Origin: Actinoalloteichus fjordicus
GTDB lineage: Bacteria > Actinomycetota > Actinomycetes > Mycobacteriales > Pseudonocardiaceae
Reading direction: 5' to 3'
DNA: 64,000 nucleotides
Assembly (NCBI RefSeq): GCF_001941625.1
Contig: NZ_CP016076.1
Span: 372,001-436,000, forward strand
The translations under genes were made by a program, and so were the position numbers. This document shows positions 16,843 through 25,724 of the stretch, in pieces; position 1 is the first letter of the stretch, and every line of letters begins with the position of its first letter. The notes beneath the pieces were generated by a model. It saw only the letters and a program-made list of their open reading frames with translations. It made no database searches and had not been told where the DNA came from.

Positions 16843-17472
16843 TCAGGCCGGGGCGACGGCGTAGACAAGGAACACGACCCTGGGTCGGTCGCCTGTGACC
16901 TCGTGTCGGCGGGCGACGACCTCGCGGAAGCCCGCCGCGAGGGCAAGGTCGGCGGCCTGCTGCTCGTCGGCCGGAATCGGCAGGTCTGGGGCGACCAGTT
17001 CGGCGAAGGCGCCGGATGGCCGGAAGTATCCTGCGGCGGTCAGGGTGAAGGCGGCGCGCCCGCCGGGGCGCAGGACTCGCAGCCAGTCGTGGAGGGCTGC
17101 CCGGCCGAGGAAGTGCAGCGCCGAGGCGCACAGCACGAGGTCCACGCTGCGCGCGGCGGCGGGCGCAGGGATGCCGGGGGCGCGTTGCCAGCTGATCCGG
17201 CCGGCCGGATCAGCCATGGCAGCGGACTCTCGCGCTCGGTCGATCATGGCTTCGGAGACGTCGACGGCGACGACGTGTGCGGGGTCCAGGTGTCGTAGTG
17301 CCGCGAAGGCTGCGGCGCCGGTGCCGGTGGCCACGTCGAGCACCGTCAAAGTCGCAGTGGTCGCAGCGGCTGGGGGCAGCCCGGCGACGAGTGTCTCGGC
17401 CAGCGCGCTGTGCGAGCCGTCCTCGTCGTAGCCGGGGGCGAGGGCATCGAATGCTGCGGCCCGGTTTGTCAC
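16843..17472 (-). CDS. Class I SAM-dependent methyltransferase
   Basis: A 209-aa protein with the Rossmann motif I VLDVATGTGAAA (~43-54) and motif II VVAVDVSEAMIDRA. It also has CASALHFL and LRVLRPGGRAAFTL in the usual UbiE/Methyltransf_11 order. Substrate unknown. GTG start at 17472. It stands alone on the minus strand between the right end of the AICE and the AlgX-like gene, convergent with whatever follows the MBOAT gene in the ancestral order. Confidence 0.82.
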   Translation of the reverse strand: MTNRAAAFDALAPGYDEDGSHSALAETLVAGLPPAAATTATLTVLDVATGTGAAAFAALRHLDPAHVVAVDVSEAMIDRARESAAMADPAGRISWQRAPGIPAPAAARSVDLVLCASALHFLGRAALHDWLRVLRPGGRAAFTLTAAGYFRPSGAFAELVAPDLPIPADEQQAADLALAAGFREVVARRHEVTGDRPRVVFLVYAVAPA

Positions 17473-17845
17473 CGACCGATTCTAGGCGCCGATTCTGCTC
17501 GGTAGCCATGGAATTCTCGGTGGCTGCACTGCGCCGATGACATTCCGCTAGGTATACCGATCGGTGTGTTCCCACAGAACAGCATGCGGTGTCGGGGCCT
17601 GCGGACAACGTCGCCCTCACAGGTGGTCGCGGATGGCGTGCCCGGCGAATCGGCACGGACTGATCGTGTGGCCGGGCTGAATCGTCCGTTCCCCGCCGCG
17701 TGCCGTCGGAGATCGGCGGAATCGGCGGCGAGGAATCCGACCGCGGCTCGGCGATGTCGGGGTCCCCCGCGTCGTCGCGGCGGCGACCCCGGCACGTTCC
17801 GACTCGGTCAAGGCTTGCTGCGGGTTGTTCGTCGGGGCCGCGTAG
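17473..17845. other. Intergenic region without a supported gene
   Basis: 373 bp between divergent genes. Frames crossing it are shadows of the AlgX-like gene or lack starts. It presumably holds promoters for both neighbours; no clear hexamer pair was found. Confidence 0.5.
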
Positions 17846-19213
17846 ATGGCTACCGTGTACAACGTGACGCTCCAGGAGGGCACTCCAGGCGAGGTGCCGG
17901 AGTCGTCGGTGCTGCCTGCGGTGCACGAGTCCTGGCTGCCGAGGGAACACGCGCTGTACCGGCCTCGACATGGCGGACGACAGCTCACCGCGTTGATCGC
18001 GGGGGCGGTCTTCTTCGCGGCACCGTTGGCGGCCTACGCGGTGGGAGTCCGGGCCGCCGAGATCGAGAACCGGCCGTTGGTGGCCCTGCCCACCCCTGCG
18101 GACGGCTGGGGCCTGTTCACCGGGATGCCGCAGTGGGCGGTCGACCACCTCGTCTTCCGGGAGGCGGCCGTGCAGGCCGCCGACGTCGTCAGCCGGGGGA
18201 TCTTCGCCGAGCCGAGGGGACGCAGCGGTGCTCCGGTCGAACTGCCGGGTCCGATCGCTCCGCCCCCCGGCGATCAGCGGTCGCCGGGTTCGGGTGCCGA
18301 GGAACCCTCCGACTTGACCGAATCGCTGATCCTGGCCGAGTCCAGCGAGGTCATCGAGGGCAAGGACGGCTGGCTGTACCTCGGATACGACATCGAGGGG
18401 AAGTGCACCCCGTATCGGGATCTCGATCAGTCCATCGCGAGCCTTCGAGAACTGCGTCGAGTGGTGGAGGCTTCCGGCCGCGACCTCGTCATCCTGATCG
18501 CTCCGGACAAGTCGACGGTGGTGCCGGAGCACCTGCCTGATGCGTATCCCGACCTCGACTGCGCGCGACAGGCGACCGAGGAGTTCTGGGAACGGGTGCC
18601 TGCGGAGACGGGCGCGCTCGACCTGCGCGCCGAGCTGCGGCGACCCGAGATCGGCGACGGCCGTCCCGCCTACTACCGGATGGACACCCACTGGACGGAC
18701 GAGGGCGCGCTGGCCGCGCTTCGCGCCGTCGCGCAGGAGATCGACCCCGGCGGCTCCGAGAGCTGGGTGATCGATCGTGACGGGACGGCGGCGCACACGC
18801 CCGACCTGGCGGTCATGCAGGGCAGGCCCACCGAGGAGAGCGGCATGCGCTACCGGCTGCGGCCGGACGGCGAATTGAACCGGACCGGGCCGAGAATTCA
18901 CCGCTTCGAGCAGCCGGTGCGGTTCGAGGGGGAGCCGATGCCGGGGATGATCGCCGAGCCCGTCGCCATGCTCGGCGACTCCTTCATGGTCTCCACCAGC
19001 CGGTATCTGCCCGGCGTCTTCTCTGACCTGAGCCTCGTCAACTACACGGCCGCGCAGAGTGATCGGGCGGCGATGCTCGACATGCTGGCCGACGGCGACG
19101 TGATCGTCGTGCAGTCGGTGGAGCGGCTCATCGCGGGTGGTGTCACGCCGTTCCTTGATCCAGGGGTGATCGCCGACATCGGGGCGGCGCTGGCGGCGCG
19201 GCCCCGGCCCTGA
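17846..19213 (+). CDS. AlgX/AlgJ-like SGNH-hydrolase-fold protein (polymer O-acetylation)
   Basis: A 455-aa protein with one N-terminal transmembrane segment (~48-68) and a large extracytoplasmic domain. AlgX/AlgJ-type catalytic landmarks are present: a DTHWT motif (~279-283, Asp-x-His) and GDSF (~376, Ser nucleophile). KDGWLYLG near 175 is also typical. Such proteins take acetyl groups from an MBOAT partner and attach them to an exported polysaccharide. The matching MBOAT gene is at 6311, on the same strand across the inserted AICE. ATG at 17846 is the natural start; an acidic 45-residue cytosolic tail precedes the membrane segment. Confidence 0.8.
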   Translation: MATVYNVTLQEGTPGEVPESSVLPAVHESWLPREHALYRPRHGGRQLTALIAGAVFFAAPLAAYAVGVRAAEIENRPLVALPTPADGWGLFTGMPQWAVDHLVFREAAVQAADVVSRGIFAEPRGRSGAPVELPGPIAPPPGDQRSPGSGAEEPSDLTESLILAESSEVIEGKDGWLYLGYDIEGKCTPYRDLDQSIASLRELRRVVEASGRDLVILIAPDKSTVVPEHLPDAYPDLDCARQATEEFWERVPAETGALDLRAELRRPEIGDGRPAYYRMDTHWTDEGALAALRAVAQEIDPGGSESWVIDRDGTAAHTPDLAVMQGRPTEESGMRYRLRPDGELNRTGPRIHRFEQPVRFEGEPMPGMIAEPVAMLGDSFMVSTSRYLPGVFSDLSLVNYTAAQSDRAAMLDMLADGDVIVVQSVERLIAGGVTPFLDPGVIADIGAALAARPRP

Positions 19214-19240
19214 GTGCTCGACCGTCGCCGGGGCGGGCGG

Positions 19241-19388
19241 TGATCCCTGCCGTCCTGTTGCGGCGGGCCCTTGTGGCGATCTGCGTCCTCGTCGGTCGCC
19301 ATGGCTCCGTGCCGGCTTCCTCCGGCCCCGTGCAGCTGATCCACGCCGATCCTCGCTCACGGCGGGGCTGGACCGATGACAGGCGCTC
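19241..19388. repeat. Dispersed structured repeat, copy A
   Basis: Clearly related to 51668-51823 and 60908-61062. Shared blocks include TGATCCCTGC, GGCGATCTGCG, TGGCTCCGTGCC, GCAGCTGATCCACGC, CTCGCTCACGGCGG and GGACCGATGACAGG (equivalent to GGACCGAAGACAGG in copy C). It sits in the convergent gap between the AlgX-like gene and znuB. Confidence 0.7.
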
Positions 19389-19428
19389 CTGGCGCGGGTC
19401 CGTCAGCGGCGAGGACCGGCGGTTCGGC

Positions 19429-20280
19429 TCACGCCGTTCCGACGCGGCGCAGCCGGTAACGCCCGATCAGCCTGCACACCAGGTAGATGGTGAAGGAGAT
19501 CGCGGTGACGAAGCTGCTCACCGGAGCGCCGGGCGCGAGCGAGAGCACGATTCCGCCCAACACCGCCGCCTCGGCGAAGATCACCGCGAGCACGGTCGCC
19601 GTCACCGGGTTGGCCGTCACGCGAGCGGCGGCGGCACCAGGGGTGACCATCAAGGCGAGGACGAGCAACGCGCCGACCGTCTGGACGCCCAGGGCGGTGG
19701 CGACGCCGACCAGCACCGCGAAGACCGGCGTCAGCCAGGCCAACGGGACGCCTCTGGCGAGCGCCACCTCGGGGTCGACGCTGGCGAACAACAACGGTCG
19801 ATACAGCACCGCGAAGACCACGATCACCGCGATGGACGCCCCGGACAGCAGCGCGAGATCGGTCGAGTCCACGCCGACGATCTGCCCGACCAGCAGGCTG
19901 AACTTGCTGGACGCCCGCCCCGGATACAGCCACAGCAGCAGCACGCCGAGACCGAGGCCGAACGCGAGCACCGCGCCGATCACCGAGTCCTGCTCGTTGC
20001 CCCGCCTGCCGAGGACGCCGAGGATCACTGCGGCGATCACCGCGCCGGCCAGGGCGCCGACGCCCACGCTCAGCCCCAGCAGCAGTGCGGCGGCGGCCCC
20101 GGTGAAGGCCAGCTCGGCCGTGCCGTGGACCGCGAAGGACATGTTCCTGGCGACCACCAGCGGGCCGAGCACGCCCGAGACCAGCCCGAGCACCGCGGCC
20201 GCCAGGAGTGCCTGTCGGACGAAGTCCAGCTGGAGCAGCCGGAACATGGTCTCGAGGTCGAAGAGGGCGGCGAGATTCAC
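19429..20280 (-). CDS. znuB: Zinc/manganese ABC transporter permease (ZnuB-like)
   Basis: Integral membrane subunit of a metal ABC importer, 283 aa with about eight hydrophobic segments (ABC-3 family). It pairs with the ATPase at 20277, whose stop overlaps this GTG start by 4 bp. Conserved features include the MSFAVHGTAELAFTGAA segment and LLVLALMVTPGAAAARV. Zinc rather than manganese is inferred from the His-rich binding protein encoded upstream. Confidence 0.9.
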   Translation of the reverse strand: MNLAALFDLETMFRLLQLDFVRQALLAAAVLGLVSGVLGPLVVARNMSFAVHGTAELAFTGAAAALLLGLSVGVGALAGAVIAAVILGVLGRRGNEQDSVIGAVLAFGLGLGVLLLWLYPGRASSKFSLLVGQIVGVDSTDLALLSGASIAVIVVFAVLYRPLLFASVDPEVALARGVPLAWLTPVFAVLVGVATALGVQTVGALLVLALMVTPGAAAARVTANPVTATVLAVIFAEAAVLGGIVLSLAPGAPVSSFVTAISFTIYLVCRLIGRYRLRRVGTA

Positions 20281-21098
20281 GGAGTCCCTTCCGCGGGGTG
20301 GTGGTGGGCGGCACCGTTCTCGCCGCCGACGACCAGGATTCGATCGGCGAGCCGGATGACCTGGACCGGCGTCCGGTACAGCTCGGACAGCGTCTCGGAG
20401 GTCATCACCTCGTCGGGGGTGCCGATGCGGAAGCGACCGTCGACCAGGTAGAGCACTCGATCGACGACCGGCAGCACGGGGTTGATCTCATGGGTGACGA
20501 ACAGGACGGCGGCGTCCTTGCGTCGTGCGGAGTCGGCGACCAGTTCGCTCACCATCCGCTGGCTGGCGAGGTCGAGGGAGAGCAGCGGCTCGTCGCACAA
20601 CAGCAGCGCCGGATCTCCGACGAGGGCCTGCGCCACCCGGAGTCGCTGCTGTTCGCCGCCCGAGAGCAGTCCCAGCGGCCGATCGCCGAACGCGTCGGCG
20701 CCGACCGACTGCAATGCCGCGTCGACGCGGCGCCTTCGCTCGGCGCGTCCCCGGAATCCGAGGCCCCAACGGTGCCCGTCGAGACCGAGCCCGACCAAGT
20801 CGCGGCCTCGGACGGTCAGCGTCGGCTCGATGGTGCGCTGCTGCGGGATGTACCCGATCCGTCGATTTCCCTTACCTGCGGGAAGACCGCCGATCTGCAC
20901 CGATCCGCTGGTCAGCGGCTGCAGGCCCAACAGCACGCGAAGCAGGCTCGTCTTGCCGGAGCCGTTGGGGCCCAGCACCGCGAGGAACTCGCCGGGGGCC
21001 ACCTCCAGATCGAGTCGGTCCCACAGCGTCCGCTCGCCGAACGCCAGGGTGGCCGACCGCAGGCGCAGCGCGGTGGGGTCTTGGGAGCCGGATGTCAT
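20277..21098 (-). CDS. znuC: Zinc ABC transporter ATP-binding protein (ZnuC-like)
   Basis: A 273-aa ABC ATPase: Walker A GPNGSGKTS, Q-loop YIPQQR, signature LSGGEQQRL, Walker B LLLCDEPL and H-loop VTHE. ATG at 21098 with GAGGA about 6 nt upstream is chosen; the longer frame lacks similarity. The usual Walker B ends DEP(F/T); here DEPLLSLD carries the D-loop. It forms an operon with znuA (177 bp upstream) and znuB (4-bp overlap). Confidence 0.92.
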   Translation of the reverse strand: MTSGSQDPTALRLRSATLAFGERTLWDRLDLEVAPGEFLAVLGPNGSGKTSLLRVLLGLQPLTSGSVQIGGLPAGKGNRRIGYIPQQRTIEPTLTVRGRDLVGLGLDGHRWGLGFRGRAERRRRVDAALQSVGADAFGDRPLGLLSGGEQQRLRVAQALVGDPALLLCDEPLLSLDLASQRMVSELVADSARRKDAAVLFVTHEINPVLPVVDRVLYLVDGRFRIGTPDEVMTSETLSELYRTPVQVIRLADRILVVGGENGAAHHHPAEGTP

Positions 21099-21275
21099 CA
21101 CTGTCCTCGTCCTTGCGGCGGCCGCCCGGTGGCGGCCGGTGCTCGACCACGTGGCGGCCGAGTCCTGCACTGACTGCGCAGCGCTCGAATCCTGCCCGCA
21201 CCGCTGCGCGGTCGCCTCGTCCCCGGATCGCCGAGCGGCTCGATACGCACCGCAGGCGAGGCGTGGAGACCACCC

Positions 21276-22370
21276 TCAGGGCGTCAGCGCAGTGGACAGG
21301 GCGTCTACCTGACCCGTCATCCACGCGACGTAGTCCTGCTCGCCTTCTGGCAGCGTCTCGGTGAACTCCACCACCGGGATGCCCGCCGCCTCGGCCCGCT
21401 CGCGGACCTGGCTGGTCACGGCCGTCTCCGTCTGTGGATTGAACACCAGTGCGTCGATCCCGCCCCCGTCGACCGCCTCGTTGATCTCGGCGATGGCCGC
21501 CGCAGGCGGGTCCGTCTCGGCGTCCACGGCGCGCAGGAAGTCCGGCGGCGTGAGGTCGTGCAGACCGGCGCGGGCGAAGAGGTACTGACCGAGCGGCTCG
21601 GTCGACAGGATGTGCGCCTCGCCGTCGAGTTCGGTTCCGACGGCATCGATGTGGCTGCCCAGCTCGTCGATCTCGTTGTGGAAGGCCTCGGCGTTGGCGG
21701 TGTAGGTCTCGGCGCCGTCCGGATCGAGTTCGCCGAGCTCGTGGGCCACCGCCTCGGCCACGGCGCCGACGGTGGCGACGTCGTACCAGACGTGCTCGTT
21801 GCCGTCGCCGTGCTCGTGTCCGTCGTGTCCGTGCCCGTCGTCCTCGTCGGCGTGCCCGTCCTCGTCGGCGTGCTCGTCGTCGGCAGCGCCCTCGGTCTCG
21901 TCGTCCGGCGGCGCGGGCACCGGCTCGCCGCCCGGCCCCGTCGCACTGTCGTCGTCGGGGGACTCGTCATCGGTCCCGTGGTCGTCGTCCAGTCCGAGAA
22001 GCTCCGCGGCGTTCACGGTGGGCTTGTCCGACCCGACCGAGTCCAGGATGCGAGTCATGAACTCGTCGTAGCCGCCGCCGTTGAGCACGACCAGGTCGGC
22101 GTCCTGCACCTCGGCCGCGTCACGCGGAGTGCCCTCGTAGGAGTGGGGGTCGGCGGAGGGGTCGTCGATGAGCGCGACGACCTCGACCTCGTCCCCGCCG
22201 ACCGCGCGAACGACGCTGCCCCACACGTTGGTGGAGGCCGCCACCCGGAGCGACCCGCCGTCGGCCCCGCCCTGCTGGGCGGACTCGCCGTCACCGCACG
22301 CCGCGAGCGTCAGCACAGTGACCGCCAGGCCGCCCACCAGGGCACCGGGTCGCCTCGTCCGGGATCTCAT
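21276..22370 (-). CDS. znuA: Zinc ABC transporter substrate-binding lipoprotein (ZnuA-like)
   Basis: A 364-aa cluster A-I metal-binding lipoprotein. The signal peptide ends in a lipobox with Cys25 (TLAAC). The mature domain has the first ligand His in DPHSYEGTPRDA. A long His/Asp/Glu-rich loop (~130-195; HGHDGHEHGDGNEH) is typical of zinc-specific ZnuA. STEPLGQYLF and the C-terminal FNPQTET with VEFTETLP follow. ATG at 22370 has AGGAGG 8-9 nt upstream. A palindrome just upstream is a candidate Zur site. Confidence 0.93.
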   Translation of the reverse strand: MRSRTRRPGALVGGLAVTVLTLAACGDGESAQQGGADGGSLRVAASTNVWGSVVRAVGGDEVEVVALIDDPSADPHSYEGTPRDAAEVQDADLVVLNGGGYDEFMTRILDSVGSDKPTVNAAELLGLDDDHGTDDESPDDDSATGPGGEPVPAPPDDETEGAADDEHADEDGHADEDDGHGHDGHEHGDGNEHVWYDVATVGAVAEAVAHELGELDPDGAETYTANAEAFHNEIDELGSHIDAVGTELDGEAHILSTEPLGQYLFARAGLHDLTPPDFLRAVDAETDPPAAAIAEINEAVDGGGIDALVFNPQTETAVTSQVRERAEAAGIPVVEFTETLPEGEQDYVAWMTGQVDALSTALTP

Positions 22371-22389
22371 CGCGTCGGCCTCCTGAGAC

Positions 22390-22417
22390 TGACTCTCGAA
22401 AATGGAAACGATAGTCA
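22390..22417. promoter_or_regulatory. Candidate Zur-type operator upstream of znuA
   Basis: A 28-bp imperfect palindrome with arms TGACTNTCG and CGANAGTCA and an AT-rich centre (AAAATGGAAACG), 20 bp before the znuA ATG. Zur sites in actinobacteria are AT-rich palindromes in this position, but the match to TGAAAATGATTTTCA is only partial. Confidence 0.4.
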
Positions 22418-22440
22418 ATCCAGTGTAGCCGCTAGCTGTA

Positions 22441-22483
22441 CTCCGTTCGGGTGGCTGTGACGCAAGCCTGTCGCCGAACGGAG
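22441..22483 (-). terminator. Hairpin after the MsiK-like gene
   Basis: Perfect 10-bp arms CTCCGTTCGG (22441-22450) and CCGAACGGAG (22474-22483) with a 23-nt loop. It lies just downstream of the ATPase stop (22511) and before the znuA promoter region. A rho-independent-like end of the sugar-transporter operon is likely. Confidence 0.6.
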
Positions 22484-22510
22484 CAGCGCGGAGCCCCCGC
22501 CGGTGTGGTG

Positions 22511-23599
22511 TTACTTGGTGGTGATGCGGTGTCCGGTGGTGGGGTGGAAGAGGTGGGTGTGGTCGGGGGTGGTGAGGGTGGCGGTGACTTGTTGTCCGAT
22601 GGTGGGTGGGGTGCGGGAGTCGACGCGGACGATGAAGCGTTCGGGGGTGTCGGCGGTGGTGGTGCCGTAGACGTAGGCGTCGGCGCCGAGTTCTTCGACG
22701 AGGTCGACGGTGAGGGTGATGCCGGGTTCGGTGGTGGTGAGGTGGAGGTTTTCGGGGCGGATGCCGATGGTGACGGTGTCGGTGTCGAGGGTGGTGCGGG
22801 TGGTGGTGGTGAGGGGGATGGTGAGGCCGTCGAGGTGGGCGCCGTCGGGGTGGAGTGTGGCGGTTTTGAGGTTCATGGCGGGGGAGCCCATGAAGCCGGC
22901 GACGAAGGCGTTGGCGGGGGCGTCGTAGAGGGTGCGGGGGGTGTCGCATTGTTGGAGGAGGCCGTCTTTGAGGACGGCGACGCGGTGGCCCATGGTCATG
23001 GCTTCGACCTGGTCGTGGGTGACGTAGATGGTGGTGGTGTCGAGGCGTTGTTGGAGGGCGGCGATGTTGGCGCGGGTTTCGACGCGGAGTTTGGCGTCGA
23101 GGTTGGAGAGGGGTTCGTCCATGAGGAAGACGGAGGGTTCGCGGACGATGGCGCGTCCCATGGCGACGCGTTGGCGTTGTCCGCCGGAGAGGGCTTTGGG
23201 TTTGCGGTCGAGGTAGGGGGTGAGGTCGAGCATGCGGGCGGCTTCGTCGACCTTGGCTTTGATCTGGTCTTTGGGGATGCGGCGGAGTTTGAGGGCGAAG
23301 CCCATGTTCTCGGCGACGGTCATGTGGGGGTAGAGGGCGTAGGACTGGAAGACCATGGCGATGTCGCGGCCTTTGGGTGGGGTGTGGGTGACGTCGCGGC
23401 CGCCGATCTGGATGGCGCCTTCGTCGATGTCCTCCAGGCCGGCGAGCATGCGCAGGGCGGTGGACTTGCCGGAGCCGGAGGGGCCGACCAGGACGAGGAA
23501 CTCGCCGTCGGCGACCTCGAGGTCGAGCTGGTCCACGGCCTTGACCGGGGGCGTTCCCGCGAACACCCGAGAAGCACCCCTGTAAGCCACATCGGCCAT
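22511..23599 (-). CDS. Carbohydrate ABC transporter ATPase (MsiK/UgpC-like)
   Basis: A 362-aa ATPase of the MalK/MsiK/UgpC group that energises sugar importers. It has Walker A GPSGSGKST, Q-loop VFQSYALYPHMTV, signature LSGGQRQRV and Walker B VFLMDEPLSNLDA, then the C-terminal OB-fold regulatory domain. ATG at 23599 (MADVAYRGAS) has GGAAGG upstream. Codon usage is unusual: from about 23400 to the end the coding strand is C/A-rich and G-poor (CAA, GGA, AAA, ACC preferred), while the first ~65 codons look like the neighbours. It follows malG-like by 124 bp and may serve several importers. Confidence 0.93.
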   Translation of the reverse strand: MADVAYRGASRVFAGTPPVKAVDQLDLEVADGEFLVLVGPSGSGKSTALRMLAGLEDIDEGAIQIGGRDVTHTPPKGRDIAMVFQSYALYPHMTVAENMGFALKLRRIPKDQIKAKVDEAARMLDLTPYLDRKPKALSGGQRQRVAMGRAIVREPSVFLMDEPLSNLDAKLRVETRANIAALQQRLDTTTIYVTHDQVEAMTMGHRVAVLKDGLLQQCDTPRTLYDAPANAFVAGFMGSPAMNLKTATLHPDGAHLDGLTIPLTTTTRTTLDTDTVTIGIRPENLHLTTTEPGITLTVDLVEELGADAYVYGTTTADTPERFIVRVDSRTPPTIGQQVTATLTTPDHTHLFHPTTGHRITTK

Positions 23600-23723
23600 C
23601 TGCTGCACCTTCCACGCGATAGGTAGCGAACTCCGACCTGCCGGGCTGGACCCCTGCCTGCCGGTTGGTCCGGTCGACATTCCGCCCGCAGCATCGTTGC
23701 CGCTACGTGAGGTTCTTGTTCGA

Positions 23724-24626
23724 TTACCCTTTGACGCCGCCGGCCGCGAGGCCGGACACCAGGAAGCGCTGTACCAGGTAGAAAACCACGACCGCAGGGA
23801 TCGCGACAAGGATTGATGCGGCAGCGAGATGTCCCCACTCGGTCCGGTTCTGCTGGACGAACACCTGCAGGCCGACTGCCAGCGTCTTGGACTGGTCGGC
23901 CGCCGAGAGGAGTGACGAAGCGAACGCCACCTCGCCCCACGCGGTCAGGAAGGCGTAGAACGCGGTGACCGCCAGCCCCGGCCGGGACAGCGGCAGCACC
24001 AGCCGCCAGAAGACGCCGAAGGGCGACAGGCCGTCCACCCGGCCCGCCTCGTCGATGTCCACGGGAATCGTGTCGAAGTAGCCCTTGAGCATGTAGGTGC
24101 AGAAGGGCACCGCCGTGGTGCAGTACACGAGCACCAGACCGATGGTCGATCCCTGGAGCCCCAGCGCGAGCAGGATGTTGTACAGCGGCACGATCAACAC
24201 CGCGAACGGGAACATCTGGATCAGCAGGAAGCCCAGCAGCAGGCCTCGGCGGCCGGGGAAGTTGAACCTGCTGGCCGCGTAGGCGGTCGTGGAGGCGAGG
24301 AAGAGCCCGATCACGGTGGTCAGTCCGGCGATCACCACCGAGTTGCCGAACCAGGCGAGGAAGTCGCCCTTCTCGCCCGCGAGGATCGCCCGGTAGTTGG
24401 CGAGGCTGGACTCGTTGAACAGCGTCGGAGTGGGTTCGATGGCCCGCGAGTCGGGCTTGAACGAGGTCACGAGCACCCAGAAGACCGGGAAGACGGCGAT
24501 GAACGAGGCGACGATCAGCGTGCCGTGCAGTCCGATGCTCGCGAGTCGGGACCGCCGGGTCCGCGTGGATCGCCTCGGCGCGGCTGCCTGCCTGCTGACC
24601 TGTAAGGATGCGGCGTCGATGCTCAC
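23724..24626 (-). CDS. Sugar ABC transporter permease (MalG/SugB-like)
   Basis: A 300-aa permease with six predicted membrane segments. The cytoplasmic EAA loop reads EAGRVDGLSPFGVFWRLVLP, for docking of the ATPase. GTG at 24626 overlaps the stop of the companion permease by 4 bp (GTGA), which fixes the start. Carbohydrate uptake transporter family 1. The substrate cannot be read from sequence. Confidence 0.93.
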   Translation of the reverse strand: MSIDAASLQVSRQAAAPRRSTRTRRSRLASIGLHGTLIVASFIAVFPVFWVLVTSFKPDSRAIEPTPTLFNESSLANYRAILAGEKGDFLAWFGNSVVIAGLTTVIGLFLASTTAYAASRFNFPGRRGLLLGFLLIQMFPFAVLIVPLYNILLALGLQGSTIGLVLVYCTTAVPFCTYMLKGYFDTIPVDIDEAGRVDGLSPFGVFWRLVLPLSRPGLAVTAFYAFLTAWGEVAFASSLLSAADQSKTLAVGLQVFVQQNRTEWGHLAAASILVAIPAVVVFYLVQRFLVSGLAAGGVKG

Positions 24627-25540
24627 CAGACCTCCCCCTGCCGCTTGAGCGCGCGGCGATACACGGTGGCGAAGACCAGCAGCACCGAGAGGATCAGCAC
24701 GCCGTAGGTGGAGGCGATGGCGTAATCCCTGGTGGCGCCGGAGAAGAATCGTTCGAAGGCGTAGGTGATCAGGATTCGGGTGTTGGGGTTCGGCCCGGTG
24801 ATCAGGTAGATCACGGCGAACATGTTGAAGGTCCAGATGACGCCGAGCAGGATCACCGTGTTCGACACCGACCGCAGCGCGGGAACGGTGACGTGGACGA
24901 ACCGCTGCCACGGCGTCGCGCCGTCGATCTCCGCCGCTTCGTACAGGTCGGCCGGGATGGCCTGGAGGCCGCCGAGGAGCGCGACCATCATGAAGGGCAC
25001 ACCGAGCCACACGTTGACGATGATCACCGCGACGAGTGCGATGTTCGACTGGCCCAGCCAGACCGGCGTCGGCAGCCCCACCGACTCCAATGCCCAGTTG
25101 ATCAGGCCGTAGTCGGCGTTGAAGAGGTATCGCCACGAGAACGCGCTGATGAAGGCGGGCACCGCCCAGGGCAGGATCAGCAGCACCCGGTACATGCTGC
25201 GGAACCGCATGGGGCGATTGAGCAGCATCGCCAGACCCAGGCCGATGACGTAGTGGAAGAAGACGCCGGAGAACGTCCAGATCAGGGTGCGGACCAGGGT
25301 GGCCCAGAACGCGCCGTAGGCGGGCTCGCCGGAGAGCACGTTCAGGTAGTTGGCCAGCCCCACCACGTCGTAGGTGGAGGGCCGGTCCAGGAACGGGTTC
25401 GCGATGTTGCCTTCGTTGATGTCGGTGAAGGTGAAGAAGAGGCCCTGCCCCAGTGGCAGGAGCACGAGAACGCTGATCACCACCACGACCGGCAGCACCA
25501 TGGCGTAGGCGTACCAGTATCGGTCCAGGAACCGACGCAC
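24623..25540 (-). CDS. Sugar ABC transporter permease (MalF/SugA-like)
   Basis: A 305-aa permease with six membrane segments and the EAA-type loop EAAEIDGATPWQRFVHVTVP. It lies 184 bp downstream of the binding-protein gene and overlaps the second permease. Together with the lipoprotein and MsiK-like ATPase it forms a complete importer, with the same gene order as LpqY-SugABC of mycobacteria. Confidence 0.93.
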   Translation of the reverse strand: MRRFLDRYWYAYAMVLPVVVVISVLVLLPLGQGLFFTFTDINEGNIANPFLDRPSTYDVVGLANYLNVLSGEPAYGAFWATLVRTLIWTFSGVFFHYVIGLGLAMLLNRPMRFRSMYRVLLILPWAVPAFISAFSWRYLFNADYGLINWALESVGLPTPVWLGQSNIALVAVIIVNVWLGVPFMMVALLGGLQAIPADLYEAAEIDGATPWQRFVHVTVPALRSVSNTVILLGVIWTFNMFAVIYLITGPNPNTRILITYAFERFFSGATRDYAIASTYGVLILSVLLVFATVYRRALKRQGEVW

Positions 25541-25724
25541 GGTGTCGTCCTTCCTTGCTCGTCGGCGAAGTGAAGCGGCAGCGGAGTGAAATGGCAGCGG
25601 CGGCGTCGCGCTCGCGCGAGGGTGTGCGACGCCGCCGAGTCGAGCCTGTGCCTGGTCCGGTCGCTGGGTGTCCGTCTCGGGCGCCTGCCGCGTGCGGCGC
25701 GGGAGAGACCTGCGGCGCGGTCGT

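Noticed and set aside
19240-20451. Plus-strand open frame of 403 aa rich in Asp, His, Gln and Arg
   Set aside because: Antisense of znuB and znuC; composition typical of a reverse-strand shadow.
22451-23626. Plus-strand open frame of 391 aa, Gly/Val/Asp-rich
   Set aside because: Exact antisense of the MsiK-like ATPase; the open frame results from its C/A-rich codon usage.
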